Shown piece by piece: positions 1-9,531 of a stretch of 64,000 bases of DNA. Position 1 is the first letter of the stretch. Each line of letters opens with the position of its first letter. The translations under genes and the position numbers were made by a program. This DNA comes from Anoxybacillus pushchinoensis. Lineage in GTDB: Bacteria > Bacillota > Bacilli > Bacillales > Anoxybacillaceae. Location: contig NZ_FOJQ01000004.1 in NCBI RefSeq assembly GCF_900111795.1, positions 1-64,000 on the forward strand, given 5' to 3'. The notes under the pieces were generated by a model. That model did not search any database, was not told the DNA's origin, and saw nothing but the letters and a program-made list of their open reading frames with translations.

Positions 1-77
1 GGAGGACGAAGTCCGTTCGCACTTCTGGGGAGTTGCAAGCCCCCGCTTCAAGCGTTAGCTAAGTGGGGGTAGTTGAC
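1..77 (+). mobile_element. Right end of an IS200/IS605-family (TnpB-type) element
   Basis: Only the distal end of the element lies in the window. The visible mark is a subterminal hairpin: CCCCCGCTT at 40-48, a 12-base loop, and AAGTGGGGG at 61-69 (one G-T wobble), followed by TAGTTGAC at 70-77. A GC-rich hairpin close to the right end, then a short TTGAC-like tail, is the arrangement bound by Y1 (TnpA) transposases, and in TnpB elements this same segment is the 3' end of the guide (omega) RNA. The transposase or tnpB gene would lie before base 1. The exact cleavage point is inferred, not seen. Confidence 0.7.
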
Positions 78-91
78 TAGCAACGCCTCCC

Positions 92-886
92 TTATTCAAT
101 TAAATGCTCTAATCCATATACGAGCGTTTCTAGTTTCATTACCGTTTCAACAGAAAAGCGAACGCCCGACATGAACGATGCGCGGTTAAACGAATCGTGG
201 CGAATCGTCAACGTTTGGCCATCGCCGCCAAAAATGACTTCTTGATGCGCGACAAGCCCCGGCAAGCGAACGCTATGAATGCGCATACCATCATATAACG
301 CACCGCGGGCCCCCTCGATCGTCTCTTTTTCAGCTGGATGCCCTTGCATAAATGAAGAACGGACTTGTTGAATAAGCTGAGCCGTTTTTAATGCCGTACC
401 TGATGGGGCATCAAGCTTTTGATCGTGGTGAAGTTCAATGATTTCTGCATGTGGAAAATATTTTGCCGCCATTTGCGCGAATTTCATCATTAAAATTGCA
501 CCTATGGCAAAGTTTGGGGCAATGATCGCACCTATTTTTTTCTCTTCGGCTATTTGTGTTAACCGTGCTAAATCATCGTCTGTGAAACCTGTCGTGCCAA
601 CAACAGGACGAACACCGTAGCGCAGCGCAACTTCCGCATGACGTTTTCCGACTTCCGGCGTCGTTAAATCAATTAGCACATCGGCTTGCACCGTTTGCAA
701 GCATCGTTCTAAATCAGTAAAAATTGGGGATTCAATGGCAGGAAAACCGTCCAGTTCAGCTAACGTTTTTCCTTCATTCACTCGGTCAACGACGGCGACG
801 AGGTTAAAATGTTCTGTACGATGAACAAGGGAGACAGCTTCGCGCCCCATTCGTCCACGTGGTCCTGCGATAACAATTCGAATCAT
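92..886 (-). CDS. dapB: 4-hydroxy-tetrahydrodipicolinate reductase DapB
   Basis: Reduces the product of DapA with NAD(P)H in the lysine, diaminopimelate and (in sporeformers) dipicolinate pathway; cytosolic. The 264-residue length fits the family. The N-terminus holds the nucleotide-binding GPRGRMG loop, and the catalytic/substrate motif [13 protein letters not shown] is present in the middle, with GTTGF before it. The start at 886 was chosen over 910 because it gives an ATGA overlap with the stop of ypjD and has a GAGG site just before it. Its stop is only about 15 bases from the right end of an IS200/IS605-type element, which occupies the place where mgsA follows in B. subtilis. Confidence 0.95.
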   Translation of the reverse strand: MIRIVIAGPRGRMGREAVSLVHRTEHFNLVAVVDRVNEGKTLAELDGFPAIESPIFTDLERCLQTVQADVLIDLTTPEVGKRHAEVALRYGVRPVVGTTGFTDDDLARLTQIAEEKKIGAIIAPNFAIGAILMMKFAQMAAKYFPHAEIIELHHDQKLDAPSGTALKTAQLIQQVRSSFMQGHPAEKETIEGARGALYDGMRIHSVRLPGLVAHQEVIFGGDGQTLTIRHDSFNRASFMSGVRFSVETVMKLETLVYGLEHLIE

Positions 887-1215
887 TGTTCCTCTTCCTT
901 TCTTGTCCAACGATCGCGATCTCGCGTTTGAAATTTGTGCATAACCGCATCATGCGCCTCTTGTAAATCGATATGTAATGAATTGGCCATACATATAAGG
1001 ACAAACAATAAATCTCCTAGTTCTTCTTGAATCGTTTTTTCTCGTTCCGTTTTCTTTTTCGGCTTTTCTCCGTAATAATGGTTTACTTCACGAGCTAATT
1101 CACCCAATTCTTCCGTTAAACGAGCAAGCATTGCCAATGGGCTAAAGTATCCTTCTTTAAACTGTCCAATATATGCATCGACCTCTTGTTGCATTTGCCG
1201 CATCGATTTATCCAT
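883..1215 (-). CDS. ypjD: MazG-like nucleotide pyrophosphohydrolase YpjD
   Basis: A 110-residue protein of the all-alpha NTP pyrophosphohydrolase (MazG-like) family, which hydrolyses nucleoside triphosphates to monophosphates and pyrophosphate; the physiological substrate is not known. Two acidic metal-binding clusters are visible, EELGELA near residue 38 and EELGDLL near residue 66. The ATG at 1215 is preceded by AGAGGTG at suitable spacing; the GTG three codons upstream overlaps that site. It overlaps dapB by four bases (ATGA), so the two are a transcription unit, as in B. subtilis. Confidence 0.88.
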   Translation of the reverse strand: MDKSMRQMQQEVDAYIGQFKEGYFSPLAMLARLTEELGELAREVNHYYGEKPKKKTEREKTIQEELGDLLFVLICMANSLHIDLQEAHDAVMHKFQTRDRDRWTRKEEEQ

Positions 1216-1235
1216 CACTTTCACCTCTTACATTC

Positions 1236-1264
1236 ATGTTAGCTAAAAGTGGGACATTTGACAA
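1236..1264 (-). promoter_or_regulatory. Candidate sigma-A promoter of ypjD-dapB
   Basis: On the minus strand TTGTCA (1259-1264) is 17 bases from TAACAT (1236-1241), about 20 bases before the ypjD start. It lies back to back with the ypjC promoter. Assigned by eye. Confidence 0.5.
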
Positions 1265-1270
1265 ATGTTT

Positions 1271-1300
1271 TTGACGGACATCACAACATTCCTCTATAAT
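1271..1300 (+). promoter_or_regulatory. Sigma-A promoter of ypjC
   Basis: TTGACG (1271-1276), an 18-base spacer and TATAAT (1295-1300), 33 bases before the ypjC start codon. Close to consensus in both hexamers. Confidence 0.7.
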
Positions 1301-1333
1301 AAAAAACGCAGTCATACTCAAGAGGTGAAGTTA

Positions 1334-2194
1334 ATGAAGCTGAAAAATATCGCATTCATTTTGTTAGGTTCGGCTATTTTTGCATTCGGGCTCGTCCACT
1401 TTAATATGGAAAATAAATTAGCAGAAGGTGGGTTCACAGGTATCACCCTTCTTTTATACTTTATGTTTGGTATTGATCCTTCTATTTCCAACTTGGTGCT
1501 GAACATTCCTCTCTTTTTTATTGGATGGAAATTGCTTGGACGTACGACGTTCTTTTATACTATTCTCGGAACCGTTAGTTTATCTGTATTCCTTTGGATT
1601 TTTCAACGATACGGGTTTCATATTCCGCTCAATAACGACTTAACGTTAGCTGCGTTATTTGCGGGAGTTTTTATCGGAGTCGGTCTCGGTATTATTTTTC
1701 GATACGGAGGAACAACAGGTGGTGTCGATATTATCGCTCGCCTCGTCTACAAATATAAAGGTGTCAGCATGGGAAAAACTATGTTTCTGTTTGACTCATG
1801 CGTTATTTTCCTTTCTTTGCTCACATATTTACCGTACCGTGAAGGGATGTATACACTTGTCGCTGTATTTGTTGGTGCACGCGTCATCGACTTTTTACAA
1901 GAAGGAGCGTACGCAGCAAAAGGGGCAACGATTATTTCTGAAAAAAGCGATTTAATTTCAGAAAAAATTATGACAGAGATGGAGCGAGGAGTGACTATTT
2001 TAAAAGGAATTGGCTCATATACAAAGCGAGAACGGGATGTGTTATATTGTGTTGTTGCGAAAAACGAATTATCCCGTTTAAAATCGATTATTACGTCTGT
2101 CGATCCATATGCGTTCGTTGCGATTAGCGATGTACATGACGTACATGGTGAAGGGTTCACGCTCGATGAAAATAAGCGGCCGCTACATGAATAA
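1334..2194 (+). CDS. ypjC: YitT-family membrane protein YpjC (DUF2179)
   Basis: A 286-residue integral membrane protein of the YitT family. About five hydrophobic segments fill the first 190 residues, followed by a soluble DUF2179 domain (about residues 210-286). The molecular function of the family is unknown; a transport role is often suggested but not shown. The ATG at 1334 follows AGAGGTGAAG; an in-frame ATG at 1265 would place 23 hydrophilic residues before the first membrane segment and would overlap the promoter, so it was rejected. It is the only plus-strand gene in the first 32 kb and ends in a bidirectional terminator shared with ypjB. Confidence 0.85.
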   Translation: MKLKNIAFILLGSAIFAFGLVHFNMENKLAEGGFTGITLLLYFMFGIDPSISNLVLNIPLFFIGWKLLGRTTFFYTILGTVSLSVFLWIFQRYGFHIPLNNDLTLAALFAGVFIGVGLGIIFRYGGTTGGVDIIARLVYKYKGVSMGKTMFLFDSCVIFLSLLTYLPYREGMYTLVAVFVGARVIDFLQEGAYAAKGATIISEKSDLISEKIMTEMERGVTILKGIGSYTKRERDVLYCVVAKNELSRLKSIITSVDPYAFVAISDVHDVHGEGFTLDENKRPLHE

Positions 2195-2220
2195 AAGCGT
2201 CCAACACTGGACGCTTTTAT
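2193..2220. terminator. Bidirectional terminator between ypjC and ypjB
   Basis: Inverted repeat AAAAGCGTCC / GGACGCTTTT with a six-base loop, T-rich on both sides, lying at the converging stops of ypjC and ypjB. Confidence 0.85.
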
Positions 2221-2990
2221 TGTTTATCTCGCACCATTCTTCTTTCCATTTCACCGCGGTATTTCCGCCAACCAACATACGTTAACGTCATAATAATCAT
2301 TCCACCAATTGACGTCATTACCCACCAAAGCGATGGAAGAGCTCTCTCTTTTTTTTCATCGGCGAATAATGCTTGTAAGTCTTCTTCCATTTGTCGCAAC
2401 TCTTTCATCCGCTCTGTTGCATGCAATTGGCGAAAAGCAGGGGCTTCTAAAAGCGAAATATGGGCAGATACACGTTGCACTTGTTCACGATCCGCGTTAA
2501 TTTTTACGCTCGGTTCAATAAGTTGATATCGCTGTAAAAACTGATGGAATGCTTGTTGAAACAATTGCTCGTCTTCCTGTTCCATCGCTTGTTTCATGCT
2601 TTCGAAAGCAGACATGACAGCGAACTTCATTTCTTTCCAAAGCGGTTGATGTTTCGCCTGAACTGCATCAACCGCGAGACGAAATTGCGTCAGTTGGTTA
2701 ACCCGTTGTTCCATTGGCACGCTCGATACACTTACTGCTTTCAATGCTTCTTCATGCGTAGCCGTTAATACATATATGACATCCATCGAATGAATATCTT
2801 CACGAAATAACGAAAATTGTTGTTCGAAATATTCCAACAGTTGCTTCGCTTCTTGTAAACGGGCATTTTTTGTTAACTGAAGCGCTTCATCAGAAATTTG
2901 ATCAAGTTTGTCCCACTCAAGTCCGTTTGCATATACTGTATACGGAAATAAACAAATCATGATAAACATCGCGACGAGTCGAATGCGCAT
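2217..2990 (-). CDS. ypjB: Sporulation-associated membrane protein YpjB
   Basis: A 257-residue protein recognised as YpjB by its place between ypjC and ypjA. It has a cleavable signal peptide (about residues 1-21, ending TVYA-NG), an alpha-helical, glutamine-rich extracytoplasmic part, and a second membrane segment near the C-terminus (about residues 222-243, before WRKYRGEMERR), leaving a short basic tail inside. Function unknown; the family is restricted to sporeformers. The ATG at 2990 is preceded by AGGAGG; the upstream in-frame start at 3053 would bury the signal peptide. Confidence 0.75.
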   Translation of the reverse strand: MRIRLVAMFIMICLFPYTVYANGLEWDKLDQISDEALQLTKNARLQEAKQLLEYFEQQFSLFREDIHSMDVIYVLTATHEEALKAVSVSSVPMEQRVNQLTQFRLAVDAVQAKHQPLWKEMKFAVMSAFESMKQAMEQEDEQLFQQAFHQFLQRYQLIEPSVKINADREQVQRVSAHISLLEAPAFRQLHATERMKELRQMEEDLQALFADEKKERALPSLWWVMTSIGGMIIMTLTYVGWRKYRGEMERRMVRDKQ

Positions 2991-3056
2991 CTCCTTGTCC
3001 CTCCTTATGATCTTACTATTAAACATATGATCATAAAAAGGGACATAGACCACGAT

Positions 3057-3626
3057 TTATCGTCGATGCGAAAAAATGTACGCCACCGCAATCGAAGCAA
3101 TGCTTAACCAAAATGTAAAATAGCCGATTTGTGGCGTATATTGCGCCAACATTTGATATTGTGGCATCATCCCAAACACATAATCAATAACATCGTTATG
3201 CAACGTCCAAATGGCTGCCACAACAACATGAATGAAGGACATCCGATAATAAGGAGCATACAACAACGCTTGCACAGCCATTGCACCGTGGGACACAACA
3301 AGCATCCATCCTGCCCAACCGAGCTGTCCTGTGATAACAAATACAAGCATATTCATCACAACAGCCCAAATGCCGTATTTGACGAGCGTAACAACTGCTA
3401 ACGCTTCCATTAGCGGCCAATGTGTATGACGGAGCCATGCCATTAAAACAAAAACAAAAAATAAGCTTGCTGTTGGACTATCAGGGACAAACGGAAGAAA
3501 AACTGTTGGTGTTTCCGCTAGTTGCTGTCCATACCATATATACCCGTAAATCGTACCGATGATATTGACAATGAGCAGTAGTGTAAGAAACGAGCGATGC
3601 ATCAACCATTCACGTATGTATAGCAT
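3057..3626 (-). CDS. ypjA: DUF1405 membrane protein YpjA
   Basis: A 189-residue polytopic membrane protein (about six hydrophobic segments) of the DUF1405 family. No enzymatic motif is visible and its function is unknown. The start at 3626 is preceded by GGGGGG at eight bases; an earlier in-frame ATG at 3650 falls in the transcription terminator of the qcr operon. It sits just downstream of qcrC in the same direction, with a terminator between, as in B. subtilis. Confidence 0.75.
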   Translation of the reverse strand: MLYIREWLMHRSFLTLLLIVNIIGTIYGYIWYGQQLAETPTVFLPFVPDSPTASLFFVFVLMAWLRHTHWPLMEALAVVTLVKYGIWAVVMNMLVFVITGQLGWAGWMLVVSHGAMAVQALLYAPYYRMSFIHVVVAAIWTLHNDVIDYVFGMMPQYQMLAQYTPQIGYFTFWLSIASIAVAYIFSHRR

Positions 3627-3649
3627 GATGTTACCCCCCCACATGTACA

Positions 3650-3678
3650 AAAAAGCCGACTGATGTTCAGTCAGCTTT
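3650..3678 (-). terminator. Terminator of the qcrABC operon
   Basis: On the minus strand AAAGCTGACTGA, loop ACA, TCAGTCGGCTTT then a run of T: a 12-base stem with one wobble, just after the qcrC stop. Confidence 0.85.
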
Positions 3679-3684
3679 CACAAA

Positions 3685-4452
3685 TTACTCTGCGTCTAAA
3701 CCTGCAACGAACTCTGCAAGTTTTTGTAATTCTTCATCTGTTCCTTGGAAAAGACCGCCTGGCATACTTCCTACACCGTTTTTCGCAATATTAGCAACTT
3801 CTTCAGGAGATAAGCCTGTGCCAACAAGCGATGGCGCAGCTGGACCGCCTTGTAAATTTTCACCGTGACATGTTAAACATGTGTTCGCTTCTAAAATCTT
3901 ATACCCCTCTGCATTCGTATCAATCTCTACTTCCGCACGAATTTTTCCTTGTTCAGCTGCTGCCTCCCAGTCATGTGTAACAACTGATTCCCATGTCAAG
4001 AAAACGATTGCAGCAAGTGTAAGCAACATCATACCAACGGCAACTGGGCGCTTCGACGGACGACGCTCCGGACCGCGATCTAAAAATGGTGCAAGTAATA
4101 ACGCTCCAAATGCAAGTCCAGGAATGACAATAGCTCCGATAACAGTATAAGGTCCAGATGCGAACGAATACTTCAACAGCTGGTATAGAAATAAAAAGTA
4201 CCAGTCTGGAAGCGGAATATAGCTTGTATCTGTCGGATCTGCAACCCGCTCAAGCGGTGAAGGATGCGCAACAGTTAAACTTAAAAAACCGATCAAAAAG
4301 ACAGCACCGACCATCCATTCTTTTAATAAGAAGTTTGGCCAAAACGCCTCTGTTTTTCCGGGATATTCAGAATAGTCTTTCGGGATGTTCGGCTTACGCA
4401 CAGCTGGCACGCGCGAGTCACCGACAAATTTCATTCCTTTTCCCCGATGCAT
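3685..4452 (-). CDS. qcrC: Menaquinol:cytochrome c reductase cytochrome b/c subunit QcrC
   Basis: Third subunit of the Bacillus bc-type complex: a fusion of the subunit IV half of cytochrome b with a membrane-anchored cytochrome c. The first about 150 residues hold the PLPDWY quinol-site motif (the PEWY-like loop) and three to four membrane segments; the C-terminal part (about residues 185-255) carries one haem c site, CLTCH, with a distal Met expected in SMPGG. It passes electrons from menaquinol to cytochrome c on the outer face of the membrane. Last gene of the qcrABC operon, with AGGAGGG before the start. Confidence 0.95.
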   Translation of the reverse strand: MHRGKGMKFVGDSRVPAVRKPNIPKDYSEYPGKTEAFWPNFLLKEWMVGAVFLIGFLSLTVAHPSPLERVADPTDTSYIPLPDWYFLFLYQLLKYSFASGPYTVIGAIVIPGLAFGALLLAPFLDRGPERRPSKRPVAVGMMLLTLAAIVFLTWESVVTHDWEAAAEQGKIRAEVEIDTNAEGYKILEANTCLTCHGENLQGGPAAPSLVGTGLSPEEVANIAKNGVGSMPGGLFQGTDEELQKLAEFVAGLDAE

Positions 4453-4477
4453 AGCATTCCCTCCTTTATACTAAATT

Positions 4478-5152
4478 TTACAGTGGACCAGAAATTCCTT
4501 GTTTCCGAATCATTAAGAAGTGGGCTGCCATTAATCCTAATAATGCTGCTGGCAAGAAAAATACGTGAATAGCAAAGAAACGCGTTAACGTTTGAGCACC
4601 GACAATTTCAGGATGACCTGCTAACAACGTTTTAATTGCCGGACCAATGATTGGTGTTGCTTCAGCAATTTGCAATCCTACTTTTGTAGCAAAAAGAGCT
4701 TTCATGTCCCATGGTAATAAATAACCTGTGAAGCCAAGTCCCATCATGACCATGAAAATAAGAACACCAACGATCCAGTTTAATTCACGTGGTTTTTTGT
4801 AAGCACCTTGGAAAAATACACGCAACGTATGTAGAAACATCATCACGATGACGAGACTAGCTCCCCAGTGATGCATGCCGCGTACAATTTGTCCAAACGC
4901 AACTTCATTTTGCAAGTAATAAACGGATTCCCAAGCATTCTTAATATCTGGCACATAATACATTGTTAAAAACATACCAGATAAAATTTGAATAACTGTG
5001 ACGAAAAACGTTAAGCCGCCGAAGCAGTAAACAAATGCTGAAAAGTGATGCGCAGGGTTTACGTGCTCAGGCACTTCATGATCTGCGATATCGCGCCACA
5101 AAGGCGTAATATCTAAACGCTCGTCAATCCAATTATAAATCTTGTTAAGCAT
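4478..5152 (-). CDS. qcrB: Menaquinol:cytochrome c reductase cytochrome b6 subunit QcrB
   Basis: A 224-residue cytochrome b6-type protein with four membrane helices. Histidines that would bind the two b haems are visible (HHWGAS and HTLRVFF around residues 95-110, and the pair near IHVFFLP and AAHFLMI around residues 195-212). The short length, lacking the subunit IV half, is normal for Bacillus because that half is in QcrC. Three bases separate it from qcrA, so the subunits are co-translated. Confidence 0.95.
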   Translation of the reverse strand: MLNKIYNWIDERLDITPLWRDIADHEVPEHVNPAHHFSAFVYCFGGLTFFVTVIQILSGMFLTMYYVPDIKNAWESVYYLQNEVAFGQIVRGMHHWGASLVIVMMFLHTLRVFFQGAYKKPRELNWIVGVLIFMVMMGLGFTGYLLPWDMKALFATKVGLQIAEATPIIGPAIKTLLAGHPEIVGAQTLTRFFAIHVFFLPAALLGLMAAHFLMIRKQGISGPL

Positions 5153-5155
5153 GTA

Positions 5156-5665
5156 TTACGCCTCCCCTCGTGGTTTCGCTTTGCCTAAATATAACGTACC
5201 GTCTTTTATTTCGTATTCATAACGGTGCAATGGAGATGTCGGTGGCGTATTTGGTACGTTCGTTCCATCCTTCTCATATAACCCATAGTGACATGGACAA
5301 AAGAAACGGTTTGGATTGTTTTTGTCGCCGTTCCAGTTCACCGTACAGCCAAGATGGGTACAAATAGGTGATAGGGCAACGATATCCCCATTTTCATCTT
5401 TAAACACCCAAGCTGATCTTGGCTCTTCCGACTCGTACCACGCATCTTTTACTTTTACTTTAAAGTCAAAGCGCTGTGGCTCTGTCGTAATGTCTTTCAC
5501 TTGGGCTACAGCAACCATATCTTGCCCAGTTTCCTCTTTTAAAATCGGATCTAAAGCGAAGCGTACCATTGGTGACAAAATGCCGGCTGCCATAAATCCG
5601 CCTACACCTGTTAGCGTGTAGTTTAAAAATTGTCGTCTTGACACGCGATGCTTTTTCTCGCTCAT
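5156..5665 (-). CDS. qcrA: Rieske iron-sulfur subunit QcrA
   Basis: A 169-residue Rieske protein that takes one electron from menaquinol at the outer quinol site. The [2Fe-2S] ligands are in CTHLGC and CPCHYG (about residues 109-130). The N-terminus has SRRQFLNY followed by one hydrophobic segment, consistent with a Tat-exported membrane anchor. The start at 5665 follows GAGGGGGG; an upstream in-frame ATG at 5698 lacks a ribosome site. First gene of qcrABC, behind two candidate tandem promoters. Confidence 0.95.
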   Translation of the reverse strand: MSEKKHRVSRRQFLNYTLTGVGGFMAAGILSPMVRFALDPILKEETGQDMVAVAQVKDITTEPQRFDFKVKVKDAWYESEEPRSAWVFKDENGDIVALSPICTHLGCTVNWNGDKNNPNRFFCPCHYGLYEKDGTNVPNTPPTSPLHRYEYEIKDGTLYLGKAKPRGEA

Positions 5666-5709
5666 CGTTTTCCCCCCTCTATACGAAGTTAAGTCCATTC
5701 GGACGAATT

Positions 5710-5738
5710 GTTATAACACATATATAAAACTAGGACAA
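5710..5738 (-). promoter_or_regulatory. Candidate proximal promoter of qcrABC
   Basis: Minus strand TTGTCC (5733-5738), 17-base spacer, TATAAC (5710-5715), about 45 bases before the qcrA start. Confidence 0.55.
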
Positions 5739-5742
5739 CCTA

Positions 5743-5771
5743 ATGATATATCATGTTTCCACCAAGGTCAA
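5743..5771 (-). promoter_or_regulatory. Candidate distal promoter of qcrABC
   Basis: Minus strand TTGACC (5766-5771), 17-base spacer, TATCAT (5743-5748), directly upstream of the proximal candidate. Tandem starts are a possibility only. Confidence 0.4.
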
Positions 5772-5794
5772 TATAATGATAGTGTAAACGCTAT

Positions 5795-6229
5795 CTAATT
5801 TTTTAACGTCCATTTTGTCACTAATGCATCCATCACTTGCTCAACTTGTTGACGCACAATTTTTTGCTTATACGATTCATCGACATGTTCAAGCGGAAGG
5901 GATGGAATATAAATGAACGTCTCGTCTGAAACATCGGCATGTGACGTAAGAAAACATATATGTTGGAACCCGAATGTTTTAAACATGTTTGTCCATTCTC
6001 GTACACGCGATTGCACTTGCTCGTGTACGAAGTATGTTAACGGCGGAAATAGCATCACCCTCCCTTTAAATTGCCGTTCCACTTCATTTGCAATAAGCGA
6101 CACATGCTCGCTCATTTCAGCAAACGCTTTCATGTTTGTGCCGCCAATCGGTATACACGGAATAAGCGCAGTGTCCACGTACTCCTTTGTTTGTTCATAC
6201 ATATCTACATCTTTTGCTGTCCATTTCAT
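5795..6229 (-). CDS. ypiF: DUF2487 protein YpiF
   Basis: A 144-residue soluble protein recognised as YpiF by its place between ypiB and qcrA. The family (DUF2487) has no known function and no catalytic motif is obvious. The ATG at 6229 was chosen because AAGGAG lies eight bases before it; a GTG at 6238 is directly against that site and cannot use it. The gene is followed by the qcr promoters, so in this genome it need not be part of the qcr transcript. Confidence 0.75.
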   Translation of the reverse strand: MKWTAKDVDMYEQTKEYVDTALIPCIPIGGTNMKAFAEMSEHVSLIANEVERQFKGRVMLFPPLTYFVHEQVQSRVREWTNMFKTFGFQHICFLTSHADVSDETFIYIPSLPLEHVDESYKQKIVRQQVEQVMDALVTKWTLKN

Positions 6230-6331
6230 TGAAATCACTCCTTATGTTTCCATCTTACACGAAATACGTATGTATTTTTTTGAACATTTTTTGACATTTG
6301 TATAAAAACGAAACGTTGCGACACGGAAAAG

Positions 6332-6856
6332 TTATCGCAACGTTTTTAGCCGCTCCGTCAGCTCGCGAAACTGTTTCTCATCTTGACGGTCGAGAGCATC
6401 ATCAATGAGACGCATAATTTTTTGTCGCTGAAAGCGATGAATGGCCTCCGCTAATACGTGCTCAGCAACTTGCTCGTCTTGCTTGTTCGTTTTATTAGGC
6501 ATATACGGATTTTCCTCGAGCACCGCCACGTACTGCGGTGAATGAAATGCTCCACGAAAATTAAGCTGAATGTAAATATCCTCGTCACGATTTAAACGAA
6601 TATCATGAAATGATTTTTCTGCATCTGTCGTGACAACATTTTGCTTATAAAACCGAAATGGCACATCATCAACGCAATGAGTCGACATCATCATGCCGCG
6701 CGGACAATATTCAGCATGTTCTACAAAGTGCACTTTCTCCATGAGCGCATCATGGCTTAATAAATAGTTTAAAATCCAAACACATTCGCGCCGCTTCAAT
6801 TGATAATTGTTTAAAAACCAGCGAACAAACTCTTTTTTCTCCCGGACAGAAACCAT
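6332..6856 (-). CDS. ypiB: UPF0302 protein YpiB
   Basis: A 174-residue protein of the UPF0302 (YpiB) family. The N-terminal part begins with the family pattern [19 protein letters not shown], and the C-terminal about 40 residues form a charged helical region. Function unknown. The start at 6856 is preceded by AGGGGGG; the longer reading from 6895 would overlap ypiA by eight bases and lacks a site. It follows ypiA closely in one transcription unit. Confidence 0.8.
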   Translation of the reverse strand: MVSVREKKEFVRWFLNNYQLKRRECVWILNYLLSHDALMEKVHFVEHAEYCPRGMMMSTHCVDDVPFRFYKQNVVTTDAEKSFHDIRLNRDEDIYIQLNFRGAFHSPQYVAVLEENPYMPNKTNKQDEQVAEHVLAEAIHRFQRQKIMRLIDDALDRQDEKQFRELTERLKTLR

Positions 6857-6887
6857 TCCCTTCCCCCCTTGCATCCGAATGACAACT

Positions 6888-8141
6888 TCATTCAAACTGC
6901 AACATCATATGGGCAACCTCTTCGTTCGTCGGATCGAGACGCAATAGTTGTTCAAATATAGCCTTCGCTCTATCTCTTCTTCCCTCCTCAAATAAAAAAT
7001 AGCCAAAATCATATAAAAAGTTTGGATCTTCTTTAAAAAAAGTATATGCCTCTTCATAATGATTTAATGCCTGATCATATATCTCAAGCTTTTGTTTTGC
7101 CTTAGCGAGCTCCCATTCAAATTGCGGATCGTATTCACCTTGATCAATTGCTTGTTGAATCGCGCGAACGACATCTTCGTAACGTTCCTCGTGAAACAGT
7201 AAACTCGTTTGAACAAATAGCGCTTCTAAATAACCCGAATCAATATCCAACGCTTGTTCAATGTACTTAAGCGCTTCTTCCCGCTTTCCAAGCTTTAAAG
7301 CTATTTTTCCTGCATAAAGAAGCAATTCTTTATTCCATTCATCAATCGTTAATCCTTCTTTTGCTATTTCGTAACTTTGTTGTATATCTCCTTCTTGTTC
7401 ATACGATTTTGCTAAAAATAAATAAAGTGGTACGTACTCACGATCGAGCGCTTTTAACTCACTTAATTTCGTAATTGCCGTTTTATACGCTCCCGCTTGA
7501 TATGCAGTAAATCCATATTGAAATAGCGTATGTGCATCGAAACGTTCTTTTAATGCTTGTTCGTAATAAGCTAGCGCTTGCTCAAATTCACCAAGCAGGC
7601 TGTATGCTTCCGCGATGCGTTGGGCGATGATTGTACCTGCTATTGTTTTTGTATTGTTTATGATCCGTTCATAATATGGTAAGCTTTTTTGATATTGGCC
7701 GGTCGTAAAATATAGCTCAGCTAATGCAAATTGAACAAGTGGTTCGTCAGGCATTTTTTCATGCGCTTTTAACAACTTTCGTTCACTTACTTCATCTAGC
7801 CCTTGCATTTGATAAAGGTCGGCCATTAATAAGCATGCTCTTACATAGTAAGGGTCGTCTTCTTCGATATCGATTAACAATTCAAGCGCTTCCTCGTCCT
7901 TATCCATTTCTGTATATATTTCTGCTAGAAACAGTTGCAGTTCACGTTCGTCTGGGTAACGTGTAACCAACATATGAACGAGCGACTCCGCCTCTTCTAA
8001 CAATCCCCACGAAAATAGTTGATCAGCTAACATATATCGTTCTTCATCGCTTCCGTTTTGCTTCACTTGTTCAGCAAGCGCTAGTGCGCGCTCTACATCG
8101 CCTTGTTCAACGAGTTGAACAATTTGATTTAATTTTTCCAT
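6888..8141 (-). CDS. ypiA: Tetratricopeptide-repeat protein YpiA
   Basis: A 417-residue soluble protein built almost wholly from TPR units (repeats of about 34 residues, e.g. [43 protein letters not shown]). Such proteins are scaffolds for protein partners; the partner is unknown here. It lies between aroA and ypiB as in B. subtilis. The start at 8141 has AAGGGTGAG before it. A terminator separates it from aroA, so it probably has its own promoter. Confidence 0.85.
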   Translation of the reverse strand: MEKLNQIVQLVEQGDVERALALAEQVKQNGSDEERYMLADQLFSWGLLEEAESLVHMLVTRYPDERELQLFLAEIYTEMDKDEEALELLIDIEEDDPYYVRACLLMADLYQMQGLDEVSERKLLKAHEKMPDEPLVQFALAELYFTTGQYQKSLPYYERIINNTKTIAGTIIAQRIAEAYSLLGEFEQALAYYEQALKERFDAHTLFQYGFTAYQAGAYKTAITKLSELKALDREYVPLYLFLAKSYEQEGDIQQSYEIAKEGLTIDEWNKELLLYAGKIALKLGKREEALKYIEQALDIDSGYLEALFVQTSLLFHEERYEDVVRAIQQAIDQGEYDPQFEWELAKAKQKLEIYDQALNHYEEAYTFFKEDPNFLYDFGYFLFEEGRRDRAKAIFEQLLRLDPTNEEVAHMMLQFE

Positions 8142-8203
8142 GAATCTCACCCTTATCATTCATATCATCACGCTTTATCATATCATTGAACGAATAAGCA
8201 TGC

Positions 8204-8238
8204 AAAAAAAGAAGCTGATCCTCTTTAGAATCAGCTTT
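8204..8238 (-). terminator. Terminator of the aro/trp supra-operon
   Basis: Minus strand AAGCTGAT, ten-base loop, ATCAGCTT, then CTTTTTTT; overlaps the aroA stop. Confidence 0.85.
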
Positions 8239-9517
8239 GCAACATGCGAAGATGGTCGAAAAATGTCGGATATGATACTGCAATGGCTTCCGGACGTTGT
8301 AAAGTCACATTTCCTTTTGCCACACACGCTGCGATCGCTAACATCATCCCGATGCGATGGTCACCATAGCTATCGACAATAACATCGTTCGCATGAAGTG
8401 GTGTTTTCCCGTGAATTATCATTCCGTCTTCCGTCGCCTCGATATGAGCGCCGAGCTTGCGCAATTCGGACACGACCGTCGCAATGCGATCTGTTTCTTT
8501 TACTCTTAATTCGCTCGCATCTGTAATCACTGTCGTTCCCTCTGCTTGTGTGGCTAAAAGGGCAATGATAGGAATTTCGTCGATTAATCGTGGAATGATA
8601 TCACCGCCAATATGCGTTGCTTTTAATGTTGATGTCCGTACGGTCAGATCAGCTACCGGTTCACTGTCTTCGTTACGAACATGTTCAATCGTGATATCGG
8701 CTCCCATTTCAATTAATATATCAATAATACCTGTGCGTGTCGGATTAATTCCAACATGCTTCAACGTAATTTCACTATTTGGAACAATCGCGCCCGCTAC
8801 TAAAAAGAAAGTGGCAGAAGAAATATCGCCTGGCACTTCTACATCGATAGCCTGGAGCGTTTGTCGTCCAATGACTGAAACGGATAGTCCATCAACATGC
8901 ACATCTGCACCGAATGCCCGCAACATCCGTTCGGTATGATCGCGAGATTGATGCGGCTCAATGACTGTTGTTTTCCCTTCTGCATGTAAACCAGCAAGCA
9001 AAATAGCTGATTTCACTTGAGCGCTCGCAACAGGCGAATAATATGTCATCGGCCGCAATTGACCGCCGCGGATCGCTAACGGTGTGTAGCGCCCTTGCTC
9101 TCGTCCGTCGATGCGTGCCCCCATTTGCTTAAGCGGCTTCGTCACACGATCCATCGGCCGCCTAGCAATTGAATCGTCTCCTATTAAACAAGCGTGAAAC
9201 GGGCAGGCCGCTAAAATGCCTAGCAATAAACGGGTAGTCGTCCCTGAATTCCCGACGTTTAATATATGTGTCGGTTCTTTTAAACCTTCAATCCCTTTGC
9301 CTTCTACAATCACTTCATTGCCGTTTTGCGTAATAGTCACACCCATTTTACGAAAACAATCAATCGTACTTAAACAATCTTCACCTGTTAAAAAATTCGT
9401 TACACGCGTCGTTCCTTTCGCAAGCGCTCCAAACATGACAGCACGGTGAGAAATCGACTTATCTCCCGGAACAGCGATCTCTCCTCGCAATGCATGTACA
9501 TTTGTTTGCAATTTCAC
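8231..9517 (-). CDS. aroA: 3-phosphoshikimate 1-carboxyvinyltransferase (EPSP synthase)
   Basis: Transfers enolpyruvyl from PEP to shikimate 3-phosphate, the step before chorismate synthase (called aroE in B. subtilis). The 428 residues include the PGDKSISHR substrate loop near the N-terminus, GNSGTTTRL around residue 90, RPMDRV, and the C-terminal SYGDHRIGM motif. The GTG at 9517 was taken as start because AAGGGGTGG lies six bases upstream; the GTG at 9526 is inside that site. Last gene of the supra-operon, five bases after tyrA in reading order. Confidence 0.95.
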   Translation of the reverse strand: MKLQTNVHALRGEIAVPGDKSISHRAVMFGALAKGTTRVTNFLTGEDCLSTIDCFRKMGVTITQNGNEVIVEGKGIEGLKEPTHILNVGNSGTTTRLLLGILAACPFHACLIGDDSIARRPMDRVTKPLKQMGARIDGREQGRYTPLAIRGGQLRPMTYYSPVASAQVKSAILLAGLHAEGKTTVIEPHQSRDHTERMLRAFGADVHVDGLSVSVIGRQTLQAIDVEVPGDISSATFFLVAGAIVPNSEITLKHVGINPTRTGIIDILIEMGADITIEHVRNEDSEPVADLTVRTSTLKATHIGGDIIPRLIDEIPIIALLATQAEGTTVITDASELRVKETDRIATVVSELRKLGAHIEATEDGMIIHGKTPLHANDVIVDSYGDHRIGMMLAIAACVAKGNVTLQRPEAIAVSYPTFFDHLRMLQS

Positions 9518-9531
9518 TTTTCCCACCCCTT

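Noticed and set aside
1265-1333. Upstream start for ypjC
   Set aside because: It overlaps the promoter and lacks a ribosome site; ATG at 1334 has both a site and the expected N-terminus.
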